The notes below the pieces were generated by a model. That model saw only the letters and a program-made list of their open reading frames with translations. It did no database searches and was not told the DNA's origin. Shown in pieces: positions 23,301 to 38,300 of a stretch of 64,000 nt of DNA; the first letter of the stretch is position 1, and every line of letters begins with the position of its first letter. The DNA comes from Haliclystus octoradiatus (Eukaryota; Cnidaria; Staurozoa; Stauromedusae; Haliclystidae), in the NCBI GenBank assembly GCA_916610825.1, contig OU744449.1, positions 2,864,001 to 2,928,000 on the forward strand. The letters run 5' to 3'. The position numbers were made by a program, and so were the translations under genes.

Positions 23301-26300
23301 TTTCTGCTTGATTTCCTGCCAGAGAATGAAATGAATACTATTCAAAACACGCAAGTAATATCCAACATTTTTATTCGCAACACCTCGGAGTTGCTCTGAA
23401 TCCATTCTCAAGCAATTTTATATTCCACAAAGAATATTGATCATTGTGCATAGCCTCAGAGATTAAACTTCTTTTTCTAAATTAATAATATATTCGGTTT
23501 TAGATGTTATATTAGTGTTAATCTCACCTGTATTAGTTTGAAGCAAATGAGGGATATATGAGTGTTTGCTGCTTGCTAGGATAAGAAATAATGAATATCA
23601 AAGGGGTATGCAGTACAATTGTACATTGAAATTTGCATGAGAATCAACTGGAGGTACAGCAATGTATTACAGATCATATAATGCATAATTACATACATAA
23701 GACGGTATTGCTCTACTCAAAGGCAACCATATCATCATTCCATACACCATTACCATATTTTTACCATACAAAAGCTTATGACAGTGTAGCGTAGCCCCTT
23801 CAAGCACAATTCAGCTGAGTGAAATCCTCACTTATCTGCAACCTGGCTTTAAAAGAATATAAACTATTTTGTTGTCAACTCCTTGTTAAACGATTTTGGA
23901 TTAGTTCAAATTCAGATAAATGCAATGAAAATCGTTGGTGATCTTGATTTACACTTTATAGGGTATTAACACAGTAATGAGATTAGATGCGGCACTGCAT
24001 ATCAATTTCTACAGATCCTCTAGCAAGGCCTTACAATAGAATTGCTGAGGCACACTTAACTGCCCCAGTTCTTTATACCCCTGTGCAAAAGTGCACAAGT
24101 TGATGAAAGTGAAATTTAATCAATTGTCTGTAAAGTGCTCATGAAAACTTGGGCAGCTTAACGTCTGATTAACTGGTTTGTGAACTGTTCAAGAACCCAC
24201 AAAGACATTGCCATTAACTGATGAATTTTTCCACAGGTGAATGCAGCTCCCTCTGGATCACTATCCTACCATCAAAAGATGATACTCATTTGTTGTGCAG
24301 ATAAAATTGAAGCTTATTTGACCTCAAAGGATTTGAACCAAAGACTTCAGATTTGGGGTATGAGAACTTTCCCATCTGAGTTGCCTAGGTCAAGGTCAGG
24401 CAACATTTATATTAAATTTAGCGTTACAGCAGTATTATTCAACTATGATTCTTACCACAGTGGAACCTTTTACAGTGACCACCTATAGACAAACATTCAA
24501 TCTACCAATGTCTTAAATAGCGCTTTCCATTGTATTTACCCTGTATATAATGGTCACCTGCATATAGTGGTCAATTTTTCTATCTCTCATAGCTGGCTGT
24601 TATATACATGTTTCACTGTCAAAATGTCCTCGTTTTGATGAAATAGTAAGAGAAAATTGATTTTTGATTTCAGACACAAAAGTACGGGATTAACTGTTCA
24701 TACCATACTACGACAGGGGACTCCAAACATTCCAATAAAAATTAAATTAAAAGATTCATCATACCTTTTCTGTGATTGATATGATGTTTTCAAGATTATC
24801 AGTGCCATGCATCTGCAAAATATAGATATTATCATTGAAGGTTCCACATTAATTAATGAATGAAATTCAATAGAGTATAGAATGCCTTCTTGTTTAAAAA
24901 GGGTACAACGGCATTACAAGGAAAACAGTATTGTTCATGGTGAGCTTAAAGGAACAAAATTGACCAGCAGGCTCTACGCGCTCAGAGTGACGTGTGTGTT
25001 TGTCGTTTGTATTGTTTCAATGCCTGAAACCATGCTGAAACTGAAATTTGAAGCCATTCCAAAGCAATGACTGACATTGATCTTTGAATTTATGCTAAGT
25101 TTAATTCAATCTGAGCTTATAAGGACTGCCGGTAAACTTTGCTCCTTTAACATATTTTTTACACAAAGATTTCAAATTTTCACGAATCAAAATCAGAAAC
25201 AGCAAATTTAGCGTTATTATGATTCCATTGTTGTTTTTCTTTTACAAAAAACGATTTCACAGTAGAAGGTTTATCAAATATTTAAAGACGGCTATTGGCC
25301 AGAAATGAATACTTCTCTATTGATATGTATCGCTCTTATGCTTGTGAATTCGATAAATCTGACCTAAATTACTCCATTAGGATCAATCAATGTTATAAAG
25401 ATACCTGTAGACATATATTTCAATAAATTTTTAATAGAGAATCACTACAAATAAGAATAAATATACAGTAAAGGTAATCTATACAATAGAAATATTACAT
25501 TATTTCACATTTCGAAATATATTCATTTGATTGTAAGTAGTTTGCTGGTACAGTCAAACCTGTTATAACGGTCACCTCTATACAGCGGTCACCTGTCTAT
25601 AGTGGTCACTTTTGCAATGTCTAAAATAGTATTCTCTATTGAATCAAAGCTGTATATAAAGGCCACCTGTCTATAGTGGTCAATTTATCTACCTCTCGTA
25701 GCTGGCCGTTATATACAGGTTTCACTGTAATGTTAATCCTGCTATAGCGGTCACTCTATACAGTGACCACCTGTCTATAGTGGTCAATTGTCTACTTCTC
25801 ATTGCTGGCTGTCATATATAGCTTTCATTGTATGACGTTTTTATATCATAGTCAATCTCTCCTTCTCTTAGAAGTACGGAAGACTGTTAAAGGGCAGAAA
25901 CGAGTACATTCTATTACTAAACTATAACCGACTTGAGTGCAGTCAAAATTGCTAATGATTTTAATCGCATTTATCATAATTTGCATTTAACCAAAGTTGA
26001 TTAAGAAGGATTTGACCACAAAAAATAATTTGATAGGGTTACAAAACAAGAGATGCAGATAAATAAGTGAGAATTTTATTTATATTTGTATTACATTGAA
26101 GCATGTAAAACTTTTCAAATTGTCGTTTTGATATCATAAATAGTAGAAAGTGATAAACAATATACTAAAACAATGAAACAAATCGAATTGAAGTACAAAA
26201 CAAAACTGTAACTGTATCAAAAAAAAATTTTTGTTCTTGTTGTTGTTTATTTGTCAAAAATACTGACCGGATGATATAGGAAAGTAAAACTTCCACTTAC

Positions 26301-29300
26301 ATATATCCTTTAAATACATAAAGAAAGCATAAAATTAAAATGTGTTACTGTGTTAACTAGTAGTTCATATAGTTTGTTAATTAACTTTGCACAAGGCATT
26401 TAGGATCAACAGTGTTCAATATTGAAATATTAATTTTAGCTAACTAGAAATTTTAAATAATTTTGATTTGAAGGAAATTAATGTTTTGGAGGTTATCACA
26501 CTTTCTCGTAAGCTGTTCACTTAACATGATAATTCTCGGATTGTGTAAATGCAATTGCATACTGTCAAACCTTTTACAGTATTCGCATCTATACAGCGTC
26601 CATCTGTCTATAGTCGTCACTTCTGGTATATCCAAAACAATATTTTCTATTGAACTAAAAAGCCTGTATATAAAGACCGAATCAAAAATGGAATCCATTA
26701 CTCACTTGATAATTTTCCATTTCTAGTGCTTCACATAAACTTTTATTTGAAACTTCTGTGTGATTGAAAATTATTGCGATCTTTACTGCATTTTCTGAAA
26801 ATAACAATTTACAATTAATTGTAACTAAAAAGTAGGAAAGAAAATCAAACTCAAGTAGGCAGGCTTACCCCTGCGAAAAACAGTTCAGGAATTCATGAAT
26901 AGTTTGTGAAACTTCACAGACAGCTCATGAGCAGGTATTGGCAAACAGTTCATTAAAATTTTGGGCCATTTAATGTTCATGAACAGTTCATGAAAATTTT
27001 GGGCCATTTAATGTTCATGAACAGTTCATGAAAATTTGGGGCCATTTAAGGTTCATGAACTGTTTATCGCAGGGGTCCTCTCACAAGAACATTGATTTGA
27101 GTTGATAATATAAGATATACAGGCATGAGAGTCAAGCTCAGTAAAAAATGTGGAAACTCTTTGAATAATGCTTGAACAATAGCAATTATAGGATATTCTG
27201 AAAACGAGAAAATTTATTTCTGGAAAACCAGCCTTCTTGAATAATTTTTCTGCCAACAAAAAATTGATTAAAGAAGTTCTAAATAATTATAGGATATTCT
27301 GAAAACGAGAACATTTATTTCTGGAAAACCAGCCTTCTTGAATAATTTTTCTGCCAACAAAAAATTGATTAAAGAAGTTCTAAATAATTATAGGATATTC
27401 TGAAAACGAGAAAATTTATTTCTGGAAAACCAGCCTTCTTGAATAATTTTTCTGTCAACAAAAAAGTGATTAAAGAAGTTCTAAATAATTATAGGATATT
27501 CTGAAAACGAGAAAATTTATTTCTGGAAAACCAGCCTTCTTGAATAATTTTTCTGCCAACAAAAAAGTGATTAAAGAAGTTCTAAATAATTATAGGATAT
27601 TCTGAAAACGAGAAAATTTATTTCTGGAAAACCAGCCTTCTTGAATAATTTTTCTGCCAACAAAAAATTGATTAAAGAAGTTCTAAATAATTATAGGATA
27701 TTCTGAAAACGAGAAAATTTATTTCTGGAAAACCAGCCTTCTTGAATAATTTTTCTGCCAACAAAAAATTGATTAAAGAAGTTCTAAATAATTATAGGAT
27801 ATTCTGAAAATGAGAAAATTTATTTCTGGAAAACCAGCCTTCTTGAATAATTTTTCTGCCAACACAAAAGTGATTAAAGAAGTTCTAAATAATTATAGGA
27901 TATTCTGAAAACGAGAAAATTTATTTCTGGAAAACCAGCCTTCTTGAATAATTTTTCTGCCAACAAAAAATTGATTAAAGAAGTTCTAAATAATTATAGG
28001 ATATTCTGAAAAGGAGAAAATCTATTTCTGGAAAACCAGCCTTCTTGAATAATTTTTCTGCCAACAAAAAATTGATTAAAGAAGTTCTAAATAATTATAC
28101 GATATTCTGAAAAGGAGAAAATCTATTTCTGGAAAACCAGCCTTCTTGAATAATTTTTCTGCCAACAAAAAATTGATTAAAGAAGTTCTAAATAATTATA
28201 GGATATTCTGAAAACGAGAAAATTTATTTCTGGAAAACCAGCCTTCTTGAATAATTTTTCTGCCAACAAAAAATTGATTAAAGAAGTTCTAAATAATTAT
28301 AGGATATTCTGAAAACGAGAAAATTTATTTCTGGAAAACCAGCCTTCTTGAATAATTTTTCTGCCAACAAAAAATTGATTAAAGAAGTTCTAAATAATTA
28401 TAGGATATTCTGAAAAGGAGAAAATCTATTTCTGGAAAACCAGCCTTCTTGAATAATTTTTCTGCCAACAAAAAATTGATTAAAGAAGTTCTAAATAATT
28501 ATAGGATATTCTGAAAAGGAGAAAATCTATTTCTGGAAAACCAGCCTTCTTGAATAATTTTTCTGCCAACAAAAAATTGATTAAAGAAGTTCTAAATAAT
28601 TATAGGATATTCTGAAAACGAGAAAATTTATTTCTGGAAAACCAGCCTTCTTGAATAATTTTTCTGCCAACAAAAAATTGATTAAAGAAGTTCTAAATAA
28701 TTATAGGATATTCTGAAAACGAGAAAATTTATTTCTGGAAAACCAGCCTTCTTGAATAATTTTTCTGCCAACAAAAAATTGATTAAAGAAGTTCTAAATA
28801 ATTATAGGATATTCTGAAAACGAGAAAATTTATTTCTGGAAAACCAGCCTTCTTGAATAATTTTTCTGCCGACAAAAAATTGATTAAAGAAGTTCTAAAT
28901 AATTATAGGATATTCTGAAAAGGAGAAAATCTATTTCTGGAAAACCAGCCTTCTTGAATAATTTTTCTGCCAACAAAAAATTGATTAAAGAAGTTCTAAA
29001 TAATTATAGGATATTCTGAAAAGGAGAAAATCTATTTCTGGAAAACCAGCCTTCTTGAATAATTTTTCTGCCAACAAAAAATTGATTAAAGAAGTTCTAA
29101 ATAATTATAGGATATTCTGAAAAGGAGAAAATCTATTTCTGGAAAACCAGCCTTCTTGAATAATTTTTCTGCCAACAAAAAATTGATTAAAGAAGTTCTA
29201 AATAATTATAGGATATTCTGAAAAGGAGAAAATCTATTTCTGGAAAACCAGCCTTCTTGAATAATTTTTCTGCCAACAAAAAATTGATTAAAGAAGTTCT

Positions 29301-32300
29301 AAATAATTATAGGATATTCTGAAAACGAGAAAATTTATTTCTGAAAAACCAGCCTTCTTGAATAATTTTTCTGCCAACAAAAAATTGATTAAAGAAGTTC
29401 TAAATAATTATAGGATATTCTGAAAAGGAGAAAATCTATTTATAGAAAAACCATTCATCTTCAATAATTTGCTTGCCCAAAGTTGATATTTTTGGGAAAA
29501 TGCACTATATATAAGGTCAAAAGTCAGAGAATCAGACAGTCCTGTTTGCTACTTGAAGTTTCACATTATTTAAGCTCTGCAATATTTTGCATTGAGCCCT
29601 ATGTTCAATCAGTAAGACAAACCTTTACAAATAAGGTCAAAACATATAAATTTTTTAGGATCAGATAATGATGTTGACCAAAGATCTATTTTATAAATTT
29701 GAATTATTCAATGTTTCAGGAGATGATCTATCTGAGTTTAGTTAGAAATTCACACAAGAGTAAGTAGAAATGATTTTTGTATTACTACAGTGTATGGAAG
29801 ACACAACTACTACGGAAATTTGTGTGATGAAGAAAGTATAATTTAGAATTCAGCAGAGAGTGATTATTTGAGTGCATTGAGGTCAAATTTAAAATTGCAA
29901 AAAGCAAAGAAATAAAGGAGCAAGAAAAAGACAATGTCGTTTTGATTCGTTGCCTTTATTTGTTTGATTACCGGTAGCTGGAAAAATAGTTTGTTAAACC
30001 CCAGGTTCCCACATAGAAAAATTTGCCTAGGTCACAGCCGTAGACATTTAATGATCTTTTTTCTATTGCTTAGACCAGATATCATTAGTATTGCCTGCGT
30101 CATTTCAAAGTTGAACGCCGTAGACATTTAATGATCTTTTTTCTATTGTTTAGACTGGATATCATTAGTATTGACTGCGTCATTTCAAAGTGGAACTCAC
30201 TCCAACTTTGATTGACGCAGGCAAGACTAATGATATCCAGTGTAAAAAATAGAAAAAAGATCACTTAATGTCTACGGCTGTGACGCAGGCAAATTTTGCT
30301 ATATGGGAACCAGGCTTTACTCTTTTTGGTAATACTTTTCGGTTCCACACAAACAATGCTAAAAAATGCCCTTAAAATGACATTCAAATTCAAACAATAA
30401 TCTTACAAAAAAGGTATTACAGTACATACAAAGCTTAATTTTGCTTTTACGGAATCAGTAATTGTAATTAGTTTAAAAAGATGAGTAATTGTAATTAATT
30501 AATTTTTGGAACACAGTAATTGTTATCATAAAGCAATTGTGAAAAATAATTGTAACGGTAATTGAGCAACAAAATCCCAGTAATTGTATCAATTGACAGC
30601 CCTAATGTCAACTAGAATAGATCTAAATCGATTCAATCAAACAATGACAATGATTTCCTATTTTAGAAATCTTTTCCCAGTACTCATGTTGTGAAATGCT
30701 GGCTTCATTTGGCCACCCAGCCAGCATTTTGCCAGACTTTAACTGAATTGATGCAAAATTTTCATAAAATGCTGGCAAAACGTTGGCTTCAATGGGTCAG
30801 GACTTGAAATGAAACACTAAAATCATTCAAATTAAAAAGAAACCTAAATGAAATTTTACAAAACAAACTTCATTTTCGTTTTCAGATTATGTATTAACTC
30901 ACTTATCAAAAAACATCATGTTTCAGGAGTTAATATCATCAAAGTTTTGTAAATTATTGTAGGCCTAACTATTATTTAACCTTGTAAGTATCAAACCTCA
31001 TTTTGTTACGCCCCTTCATAAGTGGTTGTTATTTTTAAACTCACTACGCCAACTGTTCCTGTCGTGCTTAAATTATGATGACAGAACATATACATCTACA
31101 TATCTAACTAGCTCTAATCATCAGTAATTGATGATGCTAACATCGACAGAAGCTCACCAGTGCATTAGATAATAAATCACCCAACCTTGAAGGATTGCCT
31201 TTAATGCAAAGAGATCTTTTGGTTGTGTTACCTGAATAACAATAACAAATATTTCAATCATAGGGACTGACAGACATTCTACCATTGAACTATTGGCCCA
31301 CAGAGTACGATGATCATATATCTATAAGGGCATAATTCATAACGTTTAGCCGGTAAAAAGTAGGGATTCCTCTAAAGTGAAATACTTTCCCAAACATTGC
31401 TTAATAAACCCTTTACTTATTTTTTTTTATTTCAATAAATTAAAGTCACGTATATATACAGTGTTTTTTTTACAATTTTTAAAAGCGTTAACTAGTATTA
31501 ATATTAGGCCTACATTTTTACAGATCATCATTATATATCGGTAGGAGGGACTTACAAGTTATTAATGCCCGTTGAAGTATCCCCACTCTGGACTTGGGTA
31601 TATCACAAGTGTCATTATTGCAGAGGTTTCGTAATTTGCTAACCGCTTCTCTAGTAGTGAAGATGAGTTTATTTTTTGGATTTCGTTGGTTTTCCTTTGC
31701 TGCTTTAAAACAATTTTTAATTTTGGAATCTTCAATGAATTCCTTCGGTAGGGCGACACCGTCCCTAAATGAATTCTAAGATATAATCCTGACAGGAATA
31801 TTTAGGAAATAGTACCTTCCATAAGCAGTCTGGACCATCAACAAGTTTTGGTTTAACCTTTTCATATTTCATAACTAAATGCAGGCATTCGGTACCAAAT
31901 TCAAAATCATTTGGCGAACACTAAAAACGAACAAAGAATAAATTCAAAGCCTTGAACAAGTGAATATACATGTACTTTAAATTATATAATAAAATTTACG
32001 TTTATCTAATAGCAGATAATATAGGGCTCTATGTCTTCATTTGACAAAGCGGTAAATAATAATAATTTATGGCGAAAGAGTCAAAGAATACACATTCTTT
32101 ACTGTTACTCAAGTTTCAAGCATTCCACAGCGATCTTCAGACAGATTTTTTACTCAATCTGAAGATCGCAGTGAAATGCGTGAAACTTGAGTAACAGTAA
32201 AGACAGTAACAGTAACAAAATTCTTTGATTCTTTCGCAATGCATTATTATCGTTTCATTAAAAAAGATTTCAAGCATAATTTAGTAGGGTATAATTTTCA

Positions 32301-35300
32301 TTCAGTGCACAATGTTTTCACAATTTTGTTATTTTCTCATGTTTTCATAATTTTTCACAAGATTTTCACCACTTTTACAGGTCATGGATGTACATATGAA
32401 CATATATGTAGCTTTACACAGAGAATTCTTCCAACTTGTATATCAACTAATTTTATCCGACTATCTCAACCTTCAACAGGTAGAAAGACAAATTAGTAGA
32501 AATAAAAGTAATGTTGATTAATGGTGACGCAATAAATATTTAAAAGGAGTAACGTACAACCAATTAATCAAGATACATTGATGAATTAGTTAACATGTTG
32601 TCCTACCTTTTGATATGCTTTATAAATTACATCATAGTTAAAGGCCTGCGGCATTTCACTGTTGAAATATTTTGACCTGTAAAAACAAGCATATTATACA
32701 CAATGAATCTTGGACTGATAATAATGTAGGCCTATTATTATTATATTATAACATACTGGAATGGTATTGAGCACCGAAACCATACTGAAATTCAAAAGAA
32801 AATTACATCTGGATTATTCTCATTCAGTCTGTGAGTAAAGGGTTAAGACAGCTTTGACTATACTACATTTTCAGTTATCTGCATATTGATAACTGACAGT
32901 CAACTGTAAGTACAAGTATCACAAACCGGGTAAGATAGTGGATACTATCACCAAGGTTGTTGGTAGGTTTGTTAGTGTTTCCAGGGCCAGACAAAGGTAG
33001 AAATCTTGGAATCCCAAATCCGGAAGGTGAGAGAAAAGTCGGAAGAAAATTGATATTTTATGATTTATTGGTCGAATTTTAACAAAAACATTCAGAAGAA
33101 ATGCTGAAATGCCTTCAAGAAGGCTGAACGATTTGTCAGACTCTGAATAGTAGGCCTACTTCTACAAATGATTGAACACTAACAGCGTAGTTTATATTCA
33201 ATATTTACCTGTCTAAAGAATTTAGTAAGAACCCTTCATCATCTTTTGAAATAACAGTTGATGTGAGAGGACGCACCAGCCCAGCAGCCTGTCGTATAAT
33301 TCAGATTACAAGGTTAACATCTTGGGGCATCCCCTGCGAAAACCAGTCCAGGAGTTCATGAACATAATGTTAATAAACTGTTCATGAACTGTTCATTAAC
33401 TGTCGTGAATGTCCATGAACTGTTCATGGACAGTCCATTTAAGTTATTTAACGTTCCTGAACTGTTCATGAACTACTGAACTGTTTCCACAGGATAATCA
33501 TCCAATTGTTATCATCAATTAGTAGTTCAGAAGTAACCATTACTCTTCATAAACATACCCCATATTTTTTAGCTGCAATTGCAGCATCTCTCAATGACGT
33601 TTCTTCAATAAATGGTCGCACTGCATCGTGAATGATTACCTGAATAATGCAATATAAAACAGAAATAAAATAATGTGATAGTGCCTAATAATTTGTTTTT
33701 CAAAATCAAACAGATAATATATATATACAAATACATGATGTGTAACACAATAAACGTTAGTTGCATAGAACAATACATAAATAAACAGAAGCCGAAACAA
33801 CAAGGTACTGAACAAAGAAAAAATAGTGTCATCGCGTGACAACCACAACATGCAATTGTAGAGCTGAGTCAGATAATTGTGTCTTTTCATGAACTGTGTA
33901 GCAGCTGTCGAGGATCTGTTTATGAAATTTGTGTGGGTTCACAAACAATTTAAAAGTTTTTAAGAGAGGAGTGCCACAATATAACTGTATAAGGATGTTA
34001 CGCTGGAAGTTCACCAGCATAAAAATGTTCGTCTTTAGGCTATAATCCAGATCTCTTAAGACCCAAGCAAAGGATCCAATTTTGTATGTTCGACTTTGTT
34101 GTATGCAAAAGTCGAACCTTTGTTGAATGCATTGGCAAACGATAATGTGACTTTCTAGCCAACTGCATCAAACTTTTATTAAACTTGGCTTGAATGCAAT
34201 ACTAAAAATTACTCACATCCTACATGCTAAAGTCTATGAACTGTTCATGACGTTTTGCAGGGTTATATAGGCTACATTTCATATGAAATTATGTTCCGAA
34301 AGTTGTACTTGTGTAAGTTAGATATACATCATACATATCACTGTAAGTATTATATTTTTAAAATATTTATTCCAAAAATTGGGTAGGCCTACTAATCAAG
34401 CCAGGGTATAGTACTGGCTAGTGGATTTAGAACATCCAGACCAATAGTCGGACAAAGGGTTTTACCTTCTGAAAACCAAATTTTAATTGCATGAAAAGTA
34501 AAATTGTTCTCTTGTTTTGAAAATTTAAATTTTATATTCATATTTCCATCTTGATTTTAGCGTTATATCCAATGTTGGTGTGTTTTGCAATTTGCTTTTA
34601 AATTGCTGTCTCAAAAACAGGTTTTCCGACTTTCAGACTTTTGTTAGACCTTAACCCAGGCAAAATATCACATGTTACTGAAGAAGAAATGTTGTGTTCA
34701 TCATCATCACCAAAGTATGAACTTTTGCAATGGCAAGCACGCATTGTATGCAATGTTAAAATCAAATTGTTTGTATTTGTCAAAAACAACAATAATATAA
34801 TCCAGGTGGTTTCATAGACTTCCATTATGAAAACATTATTCTAAGAAACTTAGAAATAGATAAAGCATTGATTACCACTTGAGGAGGATCAGCGGACAAT
34901 TCTTTTATCCCAGCATAAACTGATTGATGCCTACAGAAAAGAAGTAGTATCATCAATCACAGATATTTTTAAAACAACAACTTGCAAATAATATCTATTT
35001 TCAGTCCATAGAATACAACTTTTAAATACATAGATACACACATTCATATATACATATTTATGTATTCATTTTCATTTACTAAAAAAAAAATTATATGAAG
35101 ATTTTCAAGATTATTCTTACAATGTTTCATACATGCATAGAAAACTATGAACAAGAAAATACAGTTGTTACCTTCGCAAGTAACGGATATTATTGCCACG
35201 TAACAACGCCCTGTTCATGAACCTAATTCGCAAGGCACAGTCACGCGGCCAATATCAACACAAAGCTGGAAGTCTTGGAGAGGCACCATGAACACTACTA

Positions 35301-38300
35301 GTACAAACCTTTGCTAAATAAAGCACATTCTAATATCATTTAAGACTTCGCTGAAAGTCTGATTCGTATTTTGAGAATGGAATCGTGATATATAAAAATT
35401 CATACATCATATAGCGATTTTGTAATCTTTTTCCCGTTTCTATGACCATTTTATATGCATTTGAGCTAAGAAGGGTTTGACCATAAAATAACATTTGTAA
35501 AAGCTCTCCTGCTGTGATTCGTTTGTTTGATCGGTTCAACACCTCCATTGCGCTTTGCGAAATTGATTGGAACAGGCTCTGACTATATACAAAGGTGAGA
35601 CTAAGGGTAGGGTTTGATCTAACTGAAAGAATCTATCAATAAAGGAACAATTTCTACACAAGGAGATAGTAGGCTATCATTTCAAACTAAATCATGCCTT
35701 TTGGATATATTGAATCGTTATTGAAAACCTACTGAAAACAGACTGGAACGGTAGGCTTATTGAAATTCATCAGAAACTTTAATCAAGATTCTCCTGAAAA
35801 GCTACTGAAATGCACCTTGATAATTTAAAATCTAGGCCTACTAATATTACTTATGACCAATTCATTACTGTATTCAGTGAGTTTTCAGTAAGATCTCAAT
35901 TCGTAGTGCAAATATACATTGGAAAATGATTTATAATCCTAAATATCGTTAATATTCTAATCAATATCTGAATTGAAATTAACCTGAAATTTTCTCCCTT
36001 TGCGAGTACAACTTTTAAATATCCATGAAATTTAATAAGCTAGAAATGAAGAAATGAAAGAAGATTATGACAGCTACACATAGAAACATGAGTAACAATT
36101 CAGATGTCAAGAACTGAAAGATAAAATTACCTGTTTGAAAAATTCTTGCCATTCAGTTGATATGGATATCACAATACATTTTACCCATGGAATTCTGAAA
36201 TAGGATATAGAAGATTGTAGGCCTACATTGCTATTGCATATAAGTGGGATCCTAGATTCCAAGAGGCTAGAGAAAATTCAGAAAAAAACTGATAATTTTC
36301 TGATATATAATTCAAACCTCAAAAAATGTATAATAGGCCTATTGTTTAAGTTCCGGAAGGTTAAACCTTTCGTCGGACACTTAATTGGTCAGATCGGATC
36401 AAATTGTCAATGCATATCTGAACATTTTGTTTTTTTGTTGTTGATTGACAGCATTCAGATCGAATATTTTTTGCGAACATTCTGATTAGGCTATTAACAC
36501 CCAATCTGATGCGAGGCAGACCTCTAGTTAATACTAATGCAATAAGCATTTGGTGGTGCTATTTATATTCTTCCTCATGCATTTATCGAGATGGATAATA
36601 ATGACCTTCTAACTTTTGCCTAGTGTTCTACCTCTCAAATGCTTCAATTGAGTAGCAAATTAATGGTTTACCTCCAACTTCAATATACTACAATGAAAAG
36701 AATACAGGACAATTCAATAGACGATTAGCCAAAAATTCACATAAATCTAAAAATCTAAAATGATGTCAATTATGTTCAATTATACTGTAGCCTTGTGATA
36801 AGTTCACAAGCAGATGGAAAAATCCATACATTTTAAATGATAGAGTTCCAACCAAATTGTTCACATTGGAAACAATCGGACTGACTTTTGACTGGAGGAA
36901 ACACTTCTGCAAAAACAGTTCAAGAGTTCTTAAACGATAAAGTCTTGGGAAAAACCTTGAAACGATAATTTAATACATGATGTATTCGACTCTGAAAATT
37001 CTCCTTGTTGGTGTAAATTACCATCATAGGGGGTAATTTAGGCAAAATCTCGCTGAGTAAGAGAAAGAGATTAGATCTAGTTGTATTACAAAAAACCAGG
37101 ATCACATTTTTTAAGAGGGAAGTGATAGACTTTGTTACCCAATATCACTTTAGATGTCAAATTATTTATCATTACGGCAATATATTTGGATTCAAAAGAG
37201 CCTGAGATAAAGATTAACATGTACTCTCCCTATTTATATATAAGTTTTGTTTTTATTAATTGCCGATTTTATAAAAATATTATAACAACTTTGATTATTG
37301 TTCAACTTTCTTCCCTGATCACTCGTTTACTGAACGGCGCTTGTGGTTAATGGGTGACAGGCAGCGGCACATCTCTTGGTAGAGTAATTCTCAAATTCGA
37401 TACAAATATTTTGTTCGCTTGTGGTTTGTCGAAAGTGATTATGTTTCTTCATTTCGGTCTTATGTCAATGGAAAAAATCGTTCCTCAGACAGTCATCTCA
37501 AAAGCACTTGCCATTTTAAAACTCTAATTCGGAGTCCATAAGACACTCTAAACATCAAAATGTTTGGATAATAGAATGAATATATATATGGTTTTGGCTT
37601 CAACCTTGCCTAGATGAAAATTGTGTGTCAGGTTACTGAGCTGTATTAAATTAAGAAAAATATTGCGTGACAGTCCTATACGTTTCTCTATTAAAAAAAT
37701 AATTTTGTTCTTAGTTTTAGGCTACGCCAAAAAGCTAGATCCGGCCTATTTTTTTCTCAGCAAAATTTGGCCTAAAACACCCCTTCGAATGGTAGTTTAC
37801 ACCAGCAAGGAAATTCCAGATCGAAATAAAAATTATGCCATTGAAATTTTCAGGCTCGAATACATCATATATATCAAATTATAGTTTCAAAGGTTTTTCC
37901 CACTTTTAATGGCCCCAAACTCCCACAAACTGTTTATGATCAGTTCATGAAAATTGGGGTCAATTAACGTTCATGAACTGTTTTTGAATTGCTGAATTGT
38001 TTTTCGCAGGGACAGGGACAAAGTTTTGCTGTTTTGGCAATTCTGATTTTGATAATTAGAAAATAAATGCTCAATTTGTACTCAAATTCAACTGATTAAG
38101 TCTGTAGGCTAGCCTACTTTTTTTTATTTTTCATTATTTTCAATTTAGTAGCATACCGGTATTTTTAATTCAAAGCTAAAACCCCGGTAAATTACTTTTT
38201 ATTGAACGATGCAGTGGGAAATAAATACTAGGCCTACAGTTATTTAGCCACCCACACAATGTTGGAGTAAGTTGGCGTATGCTGAAATTTACTTTGAAGA

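Noticed and set aside
27186..29455. CRISPR-like regular repeats
   Set aside because: Units are head-to-tail with no unique spacers and the window is clearly eukaryotic. It is a satellite.
34598..34825. 75-codon minus ORF in the CRPPA intron
   Set aside because: Not conserved-looking and out of register with neighbouring CRPPA exons, which join without it.
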